Shown one piece after another: positions 1 to 6,145 of a stretch of 10,566 nt of DNA. The DNA comes from Candidatus Avimonoglobus intestinipullorum (GTDB lineage: Bacteria > Bacillota > Clostridia > UBA1381), in NCBI GenBank assembly GCA_018714645.1, contig DVND01000155.1:1-10566 (forward strand). Direction: 5' to 3'. Under the pieces are notes generated by a model. The model was given only the letters and a program-made list of their open reading frames with translations, ran no database searches and was not told the DNA's origin. A program made the translations under genes and the position numbers. The first letter of the stretch is position 1. Each line of letters starts with the position of its first letter.

Positions 1-7
1 GAAAAAC

Positions 8-36
8 TAGGCAAAATATCAAAAGCAGGATATAAT
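8..36 (+). promoter_or_regulatory. Probable sigma-A promoter of the rpsF-ssb-rpsR operon
   Basis: A perfect TATAAT -10 box lies at 31-36. Exactly 17 bases upstream, 8-13 reads TAGGCA, which matches four of six positions of the TTGACA -35 box. Transcription would begin near 43, giving a leader of about 65 nt before the rpsF start at 111. The -35 is weak, so the call rests mainly on the -10 box and on its position before a ribosomal operon. Confidence 0.55.
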
Positions 37-55
37 AATATGGCTCATGCAGAGC

Positions 56-102
56 AAATCCTTGCCCGGGAGCAGTTCCCGGGACATAAGTCCATAAGGA
101 GG
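56..102 (+). promoter_or_regulatory. Structured 5' leader of rpsF that can hide the ribosome binding site
   Basis: The leader can form a 7-bp GC-rich hairpin: CCCGGGA (65-71) pairs with TCCCGGG (77-83) around the loop GCAGT. An outer helix can pair TCCTT (59-63) with AAGGA (96-100), which is the core of the rpsF Shine-Dalgarno sequence, leaving 84-95 as a one-sided bulge. An alternative small hairpin GGAC-ATAA-GTCC (82-93) competes for the base of the main stem. A leader RNA upstream of rpsF that binds the S6:S18 complex is known in many bacteria, so autoregulation is a reasonable reading. I could not match the published consensus with confidence. Confidence 0.45.
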
Positions 103-110
103 TGCAAAAG

Positions 111-413
111 ATGGCTGAAAAACTCTTGAACAGCTACGAGACAATTTTTATCATTGACGGGGATTTGGAAGAGGAAGCGGCAAAAGCGCTCCAGGAGAAA
201 TTCACGTCGCTGATCGCCGCAAACGGGACGGTTGAAACCGTTGACGAATGGGGGAAAAGAAGGCTTGCATATGAAATTAATGATAAAACGGAAGGGTTTT
301 ATGTGCTGGTTGATTTCAAGGCGGACGCGGAATTCCCAAAAGAGCTTGACCGTCAGTACAGGATTACAGACGGGATTTTGAGGACGATTATTATCCGCAA
401 AGAAGAAGAATAA
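111..413 (+). CDS. rpsF: 30S ribosomal protein S6
   Basis: S6 binds 16S rRNA in the platform of the small subunit as a heterodimer with S18, whose gene lies two positions downstream. The 100-residue product has the family's ferredoxin-like pattern: an opening strand around SYETIFII, the central block EWGKRRLAYEI, the strand GFYVLVDF, and the closing segment YRITDGILRTIIIRKEE. Length is normal. The ATG at 111 is chosen because the ribosome binding site AGGAGG (97-102) sits 8 bases before it. An in-frame GTG at 102 lies inside that site and is not credible. It is first in a compact operon with ssb and rpsR, and a foldable leader precedes it. Confidence 0.97.
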   Translation: MAEKLLNSYETIFIIDGDLEEEAAKALQEKFTSLIAANGTVETVDEWGKRRLAYEINDKTEGFYVLVDFKADAEFPKELDRQYRITDGILRTIIIRKEEE

Positions 414-444
414 TCACATTCGGAAAAAGAAAGCGGTGTGAAGG

Positions 445-918
445 ATGAACAAGGCAATTTTAATGGGACGGCTGACCCGGGACCCGGAAATGCGGCAAAC
501 GCCGCAGGGGACGCCTGTCGCCAGCTTTTCAGTCGCCGTGAACCGGCGGTTTGCAAAGGAGGGCCAGCAGCAGGCTGATTTTATCAACTGCGTGGCGTGG
601 CGGCAGCAGGCGGAATTTATCTGCAAATATTTCCGTAAGGGCAGCATGATTGCGGTTGTTGGGAGCATCCAGACCCGTTCTTGGGACGGGCAGGACGGAA
701 AACGGCAGTATGCTACGGAAGTTGTGGTCGATGAGGTGTATTTTACAGGCTCAAAGGCTGAAACGGGGACAAATGGCCCAAGCGCCGGCTATGGGCAGTC
801 CTATGGCGGTGGATACGAGAAACAGCCGGTTTCCCAGGGCGCAGAGCCGAATTTTGATGCATTTGACAGCGCGGGCTTTTCCGTAATGGATGGGTCGGAG
901 GATGACCTGCCGTTTTGA
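445..918 (+). CDS. ssb: Single-stranded DNA-binding protein
   Basis: SSB coats single-stranded DNA during replication, recombination and repair. The 157-residue protein has an N-terminal OB fold (about 1-105) opening with MNKAILMGRLTRDPE and including FINCVAWRQQAE and GSIQTRSW. A Gly/Tyr/Gln-rich flexible linker follows (about 106-145), then the acidic tip ending DDLPF, which docks partner proteins. It lies between rpsF and rpsR, the usual place in Bacillota, with a 31-nt gap after rpsF. The ATG at 445 is forced by an in-frame TGA just upstream (439-441). Its ribosome binding site is weak: only GGTG at 435-438 fits, so translation may depend partly on ribosomes arriving from rpsF. Confidence 0.96.
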   Translation: MNKAILMGRLTRDPEMRQTPQGTPVASFSVAVNRRFAKEGQQQADFINCVAWRQQAEFICKYFRKGSMIAVVGSIQTRSWDGQDGKRQYATEVVVDEVYFTGSKAETGTNGPSAGYGQSYGGGYEKQPVSQGAEPNFDAFDSAGFSVMDGSEDDLPF

Positions 919-959
919 TGCGGGGAGCATGATAAAAATTGTAAAGGAGGAACTATGAA

Positions 960-1205
960 ATGGCTGAAAAAAGTGAACGGCCACAGAGAGCCAGACGTGC
1001 AAAGAAAAAGGTTTGCGTATTTTGTGTAGACAAAATTGAACATATTGATTATAAGGATACGGCGAAGCTGAGAAGGTTTATCTCAGAACGCGGGAAGATT
1101 GTCCCGCGGCGTATCAGCGGTAATTGCGCAAAGCATCAGCGTCAGCTGACAGTGGCGATCAAGCGCGCAAGGCAGATTGCGCTGCTGCCGTTTGTAGCAG
1201 AATAA
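960..1205 (+). CDS. rpsR: 30S ribosomal protein S18
   Basis: S18 pairs with S6 on the 16S rRNA platform. The 81-residue product carries the family hallmarks: a basic N-terminus, IDYKDTAKLRRFISERGKI, PRRISGNCAKHQRQL and a basic C-terminal helix. It is the zinc-binding (C+) form, with Cys pairs in VCVFC and a further Cys and His in GNCAKH. The ATG at 960 has the ribosome binding site AAAGGAGG at 943-950, 9 bases upstream. The ATG at 955 is in another frame and too close to that site. It is the last gene of the operon and is followed by a strong terminator. Confidence 0.97.
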   Translation: MAEKSERPQRARRAKKKVCVFCVDKIEHIDYKDTAKLRRFISERGKIVPRRISGNCAKHQRQLTVAIKRARQIALLPFVAE

Positions 1206-1219
1206 ATTATTTTTATTGA

Positions 1220-1252
1220 AAAACCACCCTGCCTTTTGGGCAGGGTGGTTTT
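1220..1252. terminator. Bidirectional intrinsic terminator shared by rpsR and the convergent oxidoreductase
   Basis: A 14-bp perfect stem pairs 1220-1233 with 1239-1252 around a TTTTG loop. The + strand has a T run on the 3' arm (1249-1252), and the - strand reads a T-rich tail beyond 1220. It ends rpsF-ssb-rpsR transcripts and those of the gene arriving from the other side. The TAA stop of that gene (1251-1253) lies within the 3' arm. Confidence 0.93.
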
Positions 1253-2234
1253 ATGTTGTTTCTTCCTCCTCTGGATAGCGCATCCCCCAGACGCTGCGGA
1301 TTTGCGTCATCATCTCCATCACATCTTTCGTATAGTCCAGGCACATGCGGTCTTCAATACCGGAAACTGCTGCTTCCATATCCTCCACCTCATATAAAAG
1401 TGCATCATCCGAATTGCCGGCATGAAGGATTTCTGTCTGGTCATGTTCTACATAGTGAATAACGGCTTGTTCGCAGCGGGGATATTCCCATAGTTCCACA
1501 TATCCTTTGTCAAAGGAAAGCGTTCCGCGTTTGGGTTGCTTCGCATGCAGCGACAGAATAATCGTCGCCATCTCTTCTTCCCGGTTTTTCAATAGGATAC
1601 TGGCCTGTTCATCTACGCCGGAGGGTGCATACCGCACCTGGGACAAAATTTCATGAGGCTTGGAAGCCATGAACCACCGGGCGAAAGAGAGGGCGTAAAC
1701 GCCGATATCCAATAAAGCGCCGCCGGCTAAATTCCGGTTGAAAAAACGGTTGTTCATATCGTATTCCTTATAACTTCCAAAATTAAGCTGTATCAAGCGG
1801 AGCGGCCCCAATTTACCGCTCTGGATATATGCATTCAACTGCTTATAAATCGGCATATGGTAAATGGTCATCGCTTCCGCGAGAATGACCCGTTTTTCAG
1901 AGGCCAGCGCAAGCGCCTCTTCCAGTTCGCTGCTGTTTAAAGTAATGGCTTTTTCACAGAGGACGTGCTTTCCGGCGCGCAGCGCCTTTCGAAGATAGGC
2001 GATATGCGTATTGTGAGGGGTGGAAATATAAATGATGTCCACATATTCATCTTCAAAAAGTGCATCAATAGAGTCATAAACGTGCGCAATGCCGTATTTT
2101 TCAGCAAATGCAACAGCATTGCTGTAGGTACGGTTCGCAACGGCGTACAGCTTCTGGCCTCTGCGCTCCAATGCCTGCGCCAGTTGATTGGCAATCACGC
2201 CGCACCCCAATGTTGCCCAGCGATATTGTTTCAT
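1251..2234 (-). CDS. Gfo/Idh/MocA-family NAD(P)-dependent oxidoreductase
   Basis: This is a 327-residue cytoplasmic dehydrogenase of the family that acts on sugars, inositols and related polyols; the substrate cannot be read from sequence. The N-terminal Rossmann domain (about 1-120) has the dinucleotide loop LGCGVIA (9-15), the STPHNTH segment and the CEKA motif with Glu94-Lys95. The C-terminal alpha/beta domain carries GGALLDIGVY (171-180). That motif ends in Tyr180 where many relatives have His, which resembles the glucose-fructose oxidoreductase and dihydrodiol dehydrogenase branch, where Tyr is catalytic. The start has AAAGGAG about 7 bases upstream. It follows the radical SAM gene by 63 nt with no visible promoter or terminator between, so cotranscription is likely. 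No sugar transport or kinase genes are nearby to suggest a substrate. Confidence 0.9.
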   Translation of the reverse strand: MKQYRWATLGCGVIANQLAQALERRGQKLYAVANRTYSNAVAFAEKYGIAHVYDSIDALFEDEYVDIIYISTPHNTHIAYLRKALRAGKHVLCEKAITLNSSELEEALALASEKRVILAEAMTIYHMPIYKQLNAYIQSGKLGPLRLIQLNFGSYKEYDMNNRFFNRNLAGGALLDIGVYALSFARWFMASKPHEILSQVRYAPSGVDEQASILLKNREEEMATIILSLHAKQPKRGTLSFDKGYVELWEYPRCEQAVIHYVEHDQTEILHAGNSDDALLYEVEDMEAAVSGIEDRMCLDYTKDVMEMMTQIRSVWGMRYPEEEETT

Positions 2235-2297
2235 AAAAATGCTCCTTTCTCACGATTGGTATATGCAAAAGTCTTATTTTCATGCAGAAGGTGTTTT

Positions 2298-3239
2298 TCA
2301 GTTCTTCCATTTTGCCCCCTGATAGGTATCCCGCCGCACCATCTCCTTGTCAATTTCGTTCAGCACCACAAATTTTTTCAAGCTCCACAAGGGGGCAATC
2401 AGCTGCGCCCGGCCGCCGTCGCCCGTCAGGCGCTGGAAGATCGTTTCCGGCGGGAAGACCTCCAGCTGGCGGATAATAATATCCACATACGCCTCCAAAG
2501 ACAGCACGGGAACCAGCCCCTGGGCATACTGCTCCGCCAGCTTGGTGTTTTTAAGTACATGCAGCAGATGCAGCTTGACGCAATGAGGCCGTAATTGCGC
2601 CACCCGGCGGGCGCTTTCCAGCATCATTTCCGTTGTTTCCCCTGGCAGGCCGTCAATTAAATGGACGCAGACGCGGATGCTCCGCCGGGTGAGCTGTTCA
2701 TAGCCCTCCAAAAATTCCGCATAGGTATGGCAGCGGTTGATACGCACGCCGGTCTCGTTAAACACCGTCTGCAGCCCCAATTCCACAATCAGGTATGTCC
2801 GTTGGTTCAATTCCGATAAATAGTCCAGCACATCTTCCTGCAGTGCATCCGCGCGGGTGGCAATGCTTAGGCCGACCACATGTTCCTGGGCAAGTACCGG
2901 CTCAAATTTTTGCCGCAGGACGTGGACGGGGGCATAGGTGTTGGTATGCGCCTGGAAATAGGCGATGTATTTCGCCCGGGGCCATTTTTCATGCATCCTT
3001 TGCCGCACGGAATGGAACTGTTCTAAAACCGGTGCGGCGGGGTCGCCGGCAAAATCGCCGCTGCCGCTGGAGGAACAATAGATGCAGCCGCCCGTCCCCT
3101 TTGTCCCGTCAATGTTTGGGCAGGTAAACCCCGCGTTCAGCGCCACCTTAAAAACCTTTTCGCCGAACGTGGTTTGCAGGTGGTAGTTCCAGGTGTGGTA
3201 CCGTTTGTTGTCGTTGGAATAGATAAAATCGTTGTGCAT
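2298..3239 (-). CDS. Radical SAM protein of the YhcC/YtqA (MnmL-like) family
   Basis: The 313-residue product matches the TIGR01212-type radical SAM family: an early block RYHTWNYHLQTTFGEKVFKV, then cysteines Cys40, Cys52 and Cys55 in a CX11CX2C arrangement (FTCPN...GGCIYC) that should hold a 4Fe-4S cluster. Later landmarks are AYFQAHTNTYAP, GLSIATRAD, VELGLQT and HLIDGLPGET, typical of the SAM-binding barrel. The length is normal for the family. In Bacillus subtilis the homologue YtqA has been linked with YtqB (MnmM) to wobble-uridine modification (mnm5s2U) of tRNA. No mnmM-like gene adjoins here, so that role is inferred from family only. The start has the AAAGGA-type site about 8 bases upstream and its own promoter. 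Confidence 0.9.
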   Translation of the reverse strand: MHNDFIYSNDNKRYHTWNYHLQTTFGEKVFKVALNAGFTCPNIDGTKGTGGCIYCSSSGSGDFAGDPAAPVLEQFHSVRQRMHEKWPRAKYIAYFQAHTNTYAPVHVLRQKFEPVLAQEHVVGLSIATRADALQEDVLDYLSELNQRTYLIVELGLQTVFNETGVRINRCHTYAEFLEGYEQLTRRSIRVCVHLIDGLPGETTEMMLESARRVAQLRPHCVKLHLLHVLKNTKLAEQYAQGLVPVLSLEAYVDIIIRQLEVFPPETIFQRLTGDGGRAQLIAPLWSLKKFVVLNEIDKEMVRRDTYQGAKWKN

Positions 3240-3265
3240 AACATCATCCTTTTCATGATATGGAT

Positions 3266-3294
3266 ATTATACACCTTTTGGCAACGGATGGCAA
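3266..3294 (-). promoter_or_regulatory. Sigma-A-type promoter of the radical SAM / oxidoreductase pair
   Basis: Read on the - strand, TTGCCA (3294-3289) is followed after 17 bases by a perfect TATAAT (3271-3266). The -35 matches five of six consensus bases. Initiation near 3259 would give a leader of about 20 nt that contains the ribosome binding site. Confidence 0.75.
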
Positions 3295-3322
3295 GAAACC
3301 GCCATGATTTATAATTGAATAA

Positions 3323-3358
3323 AAAAATGTGATAGAAGCAGCCTTCTATCACATTTTT
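3323..3358. terminator. Intrinsic terminator downstream of the DUF1540 gene
   Basis: A perfect stem GTGATAGAAG / CTTCTATCAC around the loop CAGC (3339-3342) is extended by A/T pairs to 3323 and 3358. It begins 14 nt past the DUF1540 stop. On the - strand it ends in a T run. The symmetrical A and T runs would let it work in both directions, but no + strand gene runs into it here. Confidence 0.9.
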
Positions 3359-3371
3359 CCGCCCTATTCCA

Positions 3372-3533
3372 TTAGCAGCATTTAAAAGATTTACAATCTG
3401 TGCAGGTATCCTTTGTCGGATTGAGTTCGTGTGTCCCGATTGTAATACAATCCAAAGAACAGAAATCCTTATCTTTACAATGGTATGCGCATTGCTGTAC
3501 AGTACATTTAATGCATTCATTTGCCTTATTCAT
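3372..3533 (-). CDS. DUF1540 domain protein, small and cysteine-rich
   Basis: The 53-residue product contains ten cysteines (7, 10, 15, 19, 25, 29, 44, 47, 52, 53). The order IKCTVQQCAYH, then FCSLDCITIG, then TCTDCKSF matches DUF1540, a short domain of unknown function found in Clostridia and Bacilli and presumed to bind metal through its cysteines. The number of cysteines is above the four core ones, and the CC terminus is notable. The ATG at 3533 is chosen because AAGGAGG (3549-3543) lies 9 bases upstream. An upstream in-frame ATG at 3641 would overlap the preceding gene and has no site. No signal peptide is seen, so it is probably cytoplasmic. Its leader can fold to hide the ribosome binding site. 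Confidence 0.85.
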   Translation of the reverse strand: MNKANECIKCTVQQCAYHCKDKDFCSLDCITIGTHELNPTKDTCTDCKSFKCC

Positions 3534-3543
3534 CTTTTTATCC

Positions 3544-3574
3544 CTCCTTCTGATACTATTGTGCACAGAAGGAG
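3544..3574 (-). promoter_or_regulatory. Inverted repeat that can sequester the DUF1540 ribosome binding site
   Basis: CTCCTTCTG and CAGAAGGAG form a perfect 9-bp inverted repeat (arms 3566-3574 and 3544-3552) with a 13-base spacer. In the - strand transcript the downstream arm contains AAGGAG, the Shine-Dalgarno sequence of the DUF1540 gene, so folding would block translation initiation. No T run follows, so it is not a terminator. It could alternatively be a DNA operator; a poor -10-like TAGTAT lies in the spacer. Confidence 0.55.
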
Positions 3575-3606
3575 CCTGTAATATACGTTGGCCACAGCAA
3601 AACAAA

Positions 3607-4209
3607 TTATAACAAATGGGAATATTTGTTATATAATTCAATCGCTCGTGAAATCTCGCCGGAGGAAAGCCGGGAGGTCAGATATTCTTTCAGCTCTTGT
3701 TTTTCTTCCGATGTCAGACCGCCGCTCATCAATCCCATAATATAACCGACATCCACCTTTCCCACCAGCGCCATCCCATCGCTCCAATCTTGGGCGGATA
3801 CCTGGGATCTGATGGAATCCGTACTGCCTCCGGAAGGGCTGGACTGTTCCGGCGCTTCCGTTGCCGGCGCTGTTTTTTCGAATTCCGGCGGCACGGTGGG
3901 CTGCGTCGCCGTGACAATATTGTCCGGCTTTAAAGCTTCCGCGCCGCTGCTGCCGGCGTCAGAAGAAGCCGGTACCGCGGTAGGTTCCGCTTGTTGTGGG
4001 GCCTCCGTTGTTTGCGGCAGATTGTTCTGAACATATTCGTCAACCATCGTCCGTATTTCTTCATCATTTAACAAAGACTGCACCAGGTTATCTGCTTTTG
4101 GTTTGACATAAAATTTCAAAATGGCATATCCGCCGGCAATTGCCAATATCAATAAAACGGCAATGACAATCAATATTGTTTTTGCCAGGCTTGCTTTTCT
4201 GCGTTTCAT
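3607..4209 (-). CDS. Single-pass membrane protein of unknown function
   Basis: I do not recognise this family. The 200-residue product has a short basic N-terminus (MKRRKASLAK), one hydrophobic segment at about 11-33, then a soluble part that should lie outside the cell (positive-inside rule). That part has a helical stretch (about 36-62), a Thr/Pro/Ala/Ser-rich linker (about 65-135) and a compact C-terminal segment (about 136-200) with GYIMGLMSGGLTSEEKQELK. The start at 4209 is chosen because GGAGAGGA lies a suitable distance upstream. The ATG at 4227 has no site and falls only about 5 bases after the predicted transcription start. It lies between the SLH gene and the DUF1540 gene, with its own promoter, and its linker resembles that of the SLH protein in composition. 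Confidence 0.8.
   Translation of the reverse strand: MKRRKASLAKTILIVIAVLLILAIAGGYAILKFYVKPKADNLVQSLLNDEEIRTMVDEYVQNNLPQTTEAPQQAEPTAVPASSDAGSSGAEALKPDNIVTATQPTVPPEFEKTAPATEAPEQSSPSGGSTDSIRSQVSAQDWSDGMALVGKVDVGYIMGLMSGGLTSEEKQELKEYLTSRLSSGEISRAIELYNKYSHLL
3608..3633 (-). repeat. Inverted repeat spanning the stop codon of the membrane protein gene
   Basis: TATAACAAAT (3608-3617) and ATTTGTTATA (3624-3633) are a perfect 10-bp inverted repeat with a 6-base loop. In the transcript the hairpin covers the last codons and most of the stop, and is followed by a T-rich stretch (ATTTGTTTTG). The stem is almost all A/U, so it may be a weak terminator or a 3' end protector rather than a strong one. Confidence 0.4.
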
Positions 4210-4238
4210 TGTTCTCGTCCTCTCCATAGTATAACTTT

Positions 4239-4267
4239 ATTATACTACATCGATGCCCGCATTTCAA
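4239..4267 (-). promoter_or_regulatory. Sigma-A-type promoter of the membrane protein gene
   Basis: On the - strand TTGAAA (4267-4262) and TATAAT (4244-4239) are separated by 17 bases. The -35 matches five of six bases and the -10 all six. The -35 begins only a few bases past the terminator of the upstream SLH gene, so the two transcription units are packed tightly but separate. Confidence 0.8.
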
Positions 4268-4271
4268 GAAA

Positions 4272-4299
4272 AAAGCAGGAAGTTTTCACTTCCTGCTTT
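4272..4299 (-). terminator. Intrinsic terminator of the SLH protein gene
   Basis: AAAGCAGGAAG (4272-4282) pairs perfectly with CTTCCTGCTTT (4289-4299) around the loop TTTTCA, an 11-bp stem. On the - strand it ends in six T residues (4274-4269). It lies about 25 nt past the SLH gene stop. Confidence 0.9.
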
Positions 4300-4322
4300 A
4301 AAGTTTATAATTTGTTTATTTT

Positions 4323-6101
4323 TTACATTTCATCCGTTGTCAGCAGATACTGATCCAGGATGGCGATAAATTCTTCATAGGTCAGGCCATCTGCAGCAAC
4401 TTCTTCCAGCTGATCCTTGATGTTTGTCGCATCCTGCTGGCCTTTGTTAAACAATGCCGTGCAGTAATTTATTGCCATAATCTGTATTGCGTTTTTCATA
4501 TCAGAATCTGTCAATTCAGAATAAGCCGGATCATTAAACATGTCGACAACAATCTGAGGAGCGCGGTTCGTACTGAATTCCTCAAATTTCGCGTCAGCGC
4601 CCACAAATGAATCATCGCCGTAAACATCGATTGCTGCCAGCGCCGCCTGATCGATGACATTTACCATCGCACGGAAATACAGGACGTATTCCTTCTTCGC
4701 GTCTGTGTCAATGGAAGCGATTCTCAAGTCTTCATTGTTTGCAATAACGTATTGGATCACGTTTTCATTAATGTCGCGCAGCGTGTCAAATTTATCGGCG
4801 TCAATAATGGTATCCAATACGGCCTGTGCATTTTCTGCATATGCAGTTTGGCTACCTTCCGTGTCAAAATCTTCGTTACCGTCGTTAGACAGGATTACGC
4901 CCAGCATATCGGTCATATATCCGGTATCCCCGGCAAGAACGTCGTAATCCCCGCTCTGATATCCCTGCAACGCTTCCACAACACGGTCTCTGTCTTCAGG
5001 CAGAGGAGTAGGTGTCGGTGTAGGAGTTGAAGTCGGTCTGCTGCCGCCGCCTGTCAGTCCGCCTGACGGGCGTACTGTTGCCGACGGGGACGGGGTAGCC
5101 GCGCCAAAGGAGATTTCATAAACTTTGGAAGCAATTTCCGTGCCGTCATCTGTAATGGAAACGGTAATTGTCGCAGAAGATGTTTCCGTCGGGTTTGCAA
5201 AGTTAAAGGTGAAGTTTGCAGCCGCAAATTCCTCTTCTGTAAATGTAACAGCGCTTAATTCTTCTGCGGTAACGGTCTGTTCTTCGCCGTCCTTGGTGTA
5301 GGTTACGGTAAAGTCGCCCGCTGTATTATCTTCCACAGTCAAATCCAGGACCAGAACCCCGGAGGTGTTCCCCGCTTCAATGTTCCCCAGAACAAAGGAA
5401 TTGGAATCGGTGGATTCGCGTTCAATCGTATCCGGCAGGCTTGCATATGGTACGGTCGGCGTAGGAGTTGCCGGTGCAATGGTCGGTATTACCGTATTTT
5501 CGATTGCAGCGAACAACACAGCAACCTCTGCACGCTGCATGTTTGCCTGCGGCCGGAAGCTGCCGTCCTCATAACCGGACAGGACTTCGTATTCTGTCAG
5601 CGCTGCAACATAGGGAAGCGCCCATGCACTGATATCTTCCGCATCTGTGTAGGAAACGGAGGTTCCCAGCTGCGCATTATACGCCTGTGCGACAATCACT
5701 GCCGCTTCTTCACGGGTGATATAACCGTTCGGCCGCACTGTGCCGTCGCCGTAGCCTGTCAGGTATCCGCCGGCTGCTGCCGCGTTGATCTGGTCGTAAT
5801 ACCAGTCCCCGGCATTATTGTCGGTAAACGGATTTGACGTTGCAGCGGCAGTGCCCTTGATCTTGTTCAGGATTGTGACGAATTCCGCTCTTGTGATGTT
5901 GTTGCCCGGCCGGTAAGATCCATCCTCTGGATAACCTGATATGTAATTGTTATCCTTCATGTATTTTACCGATGCGTACGCCCAGTGGTTTTCATCGACG
6001 TCTGTATAAAGCTGTTCAGCAAACACCTGCATGCAGGATGTGAACGTACTGACGATCAGAGAAAACGCAACGAGCAAAGAGATTTTTCTGTTCTTGTACA
6101 T
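4323..6101 (-). CDS. Secreted SLH-domain cell-surface protein
   Basis: The 592-residue precursor opens with a signal peptide (about 1-28, probable cleavage after VFA). Three SLH repeats follow at about 32-78, 92-138 and 151-198, each with the GYxDG/RP core; the ITRAE-type motif reads ITRAE, ITREE and MQRAE in turn. SLH triplets bind secondary cell-wall polymer, so the protein should be held non-covalently on the wall. After a Pro/Thr linker (about 205-220) comes a beta-rich, Ig-like stretch (about 225-335), then a Gly/Pro/Thr linker with (TP) repeats (about 340-373), then an acidic, mostly helical C-terminal domain of about 215 residues that I do not recognise. No catalytic motif is visible. 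Cys23 could be a weak lipoprotein site, but the lipobox is poor. AGGAGG precedes the start by 7 bases, behind a perfect-consensus promoter. Confidence 0.9.
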   Translation of the reverse strand: MYKNRKISLLVAFSLIVSTFTSCMQVFAEQLYTDVDENHWAYASVKYMKDNNYISGYPEDGSYRPGNNITRAEFVTILNKIKGTAAATSNPFTDNNAGDWYYDQINAAAAGGYLTGYGDGTVRPNGYITREEAAVIVAQAYNAQLGTSVSYTDAEDISAWALPYVAALTEYEVLSGYEDGSFRPQANMQRAEVAVLFAAIENTVIPTIAPATPTPTVPYASLPDTIERESTDSNSFVLGNIEAGNTSGVLVLDLTVEDNTAGDFTVTYTKDGEEQTVTAEELSAVTFTEEEFAAANFTFNFANPTETSSATITVSITDDGTEIASKVYEISFGAATPSPSATVRPSGGLTGGGSRPTSTPTPTPTPLPEDRDRVVEALQGYQSGDYDVLAGDTGYMTDMLGVILSNDGNEDFDTEGSQTAYAENAQAVLDTIIDADKFDTLRDINENVIQYVIANNEDLRIASIDTDAKKEYVLYFRAMVNVIDQAALAAIDVYGDDSFVGADAKFEEFSTNRAPQIVVDMFNDPAYSELTDSDMKNAIQIMAINYCTALFNKGQQDATNIKDQLEEVAADGLTYEEFIAILDQYLLTTDEM

Positions 6102-6145
6102 GTTGTGACCTCCTATACATGAATTTCAATAAAGTATTCATCCTC

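Noticed and set aside
102..110. In-frame GTG start for rpsF at 102
   Set aside because: It overlaps the AGGAGG ribosome binding site; the ATG at 111 has correct spacing and the usual S6 N-terminus.
1965..2594. Open frame of 209 codons on the + strand across the oxidoreductase and radical SAM genes
   Set aside because: It crosses two real genes and their junction on the other strand and has no start signal or motif.
3372..3533. SCIFF-type (ScfA) ribosomal peptide precursor
   Set aside because: The cysteine spacing fits DUF1540, not the six-cysteine SCIFF pattern, and the nearest radical SAM protein is of the YtqA type, not a SPASM maturase.
3580..3605. Promoter for the DUF1540 gene with TATATT at 3580-3585
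   Set aside because: A start there would fit the hairpin leader, but no -35 box lies at a proper distance, so it is not listed as a feature.
3372..3641. Longer 89-residue version of the DUF1540 protein starting at 3641
   Set aside because: It would overlap the end of the preceding gene, has no ribosome binding site, and the added residues lie outside the domain; the start at 3533 has AAGGAGG.
4990..5060. Possible DNA repeat in the SLH gene
   Set aside because: It encodes a Thr-Pro linker; low-complexity codons explain the repetition.
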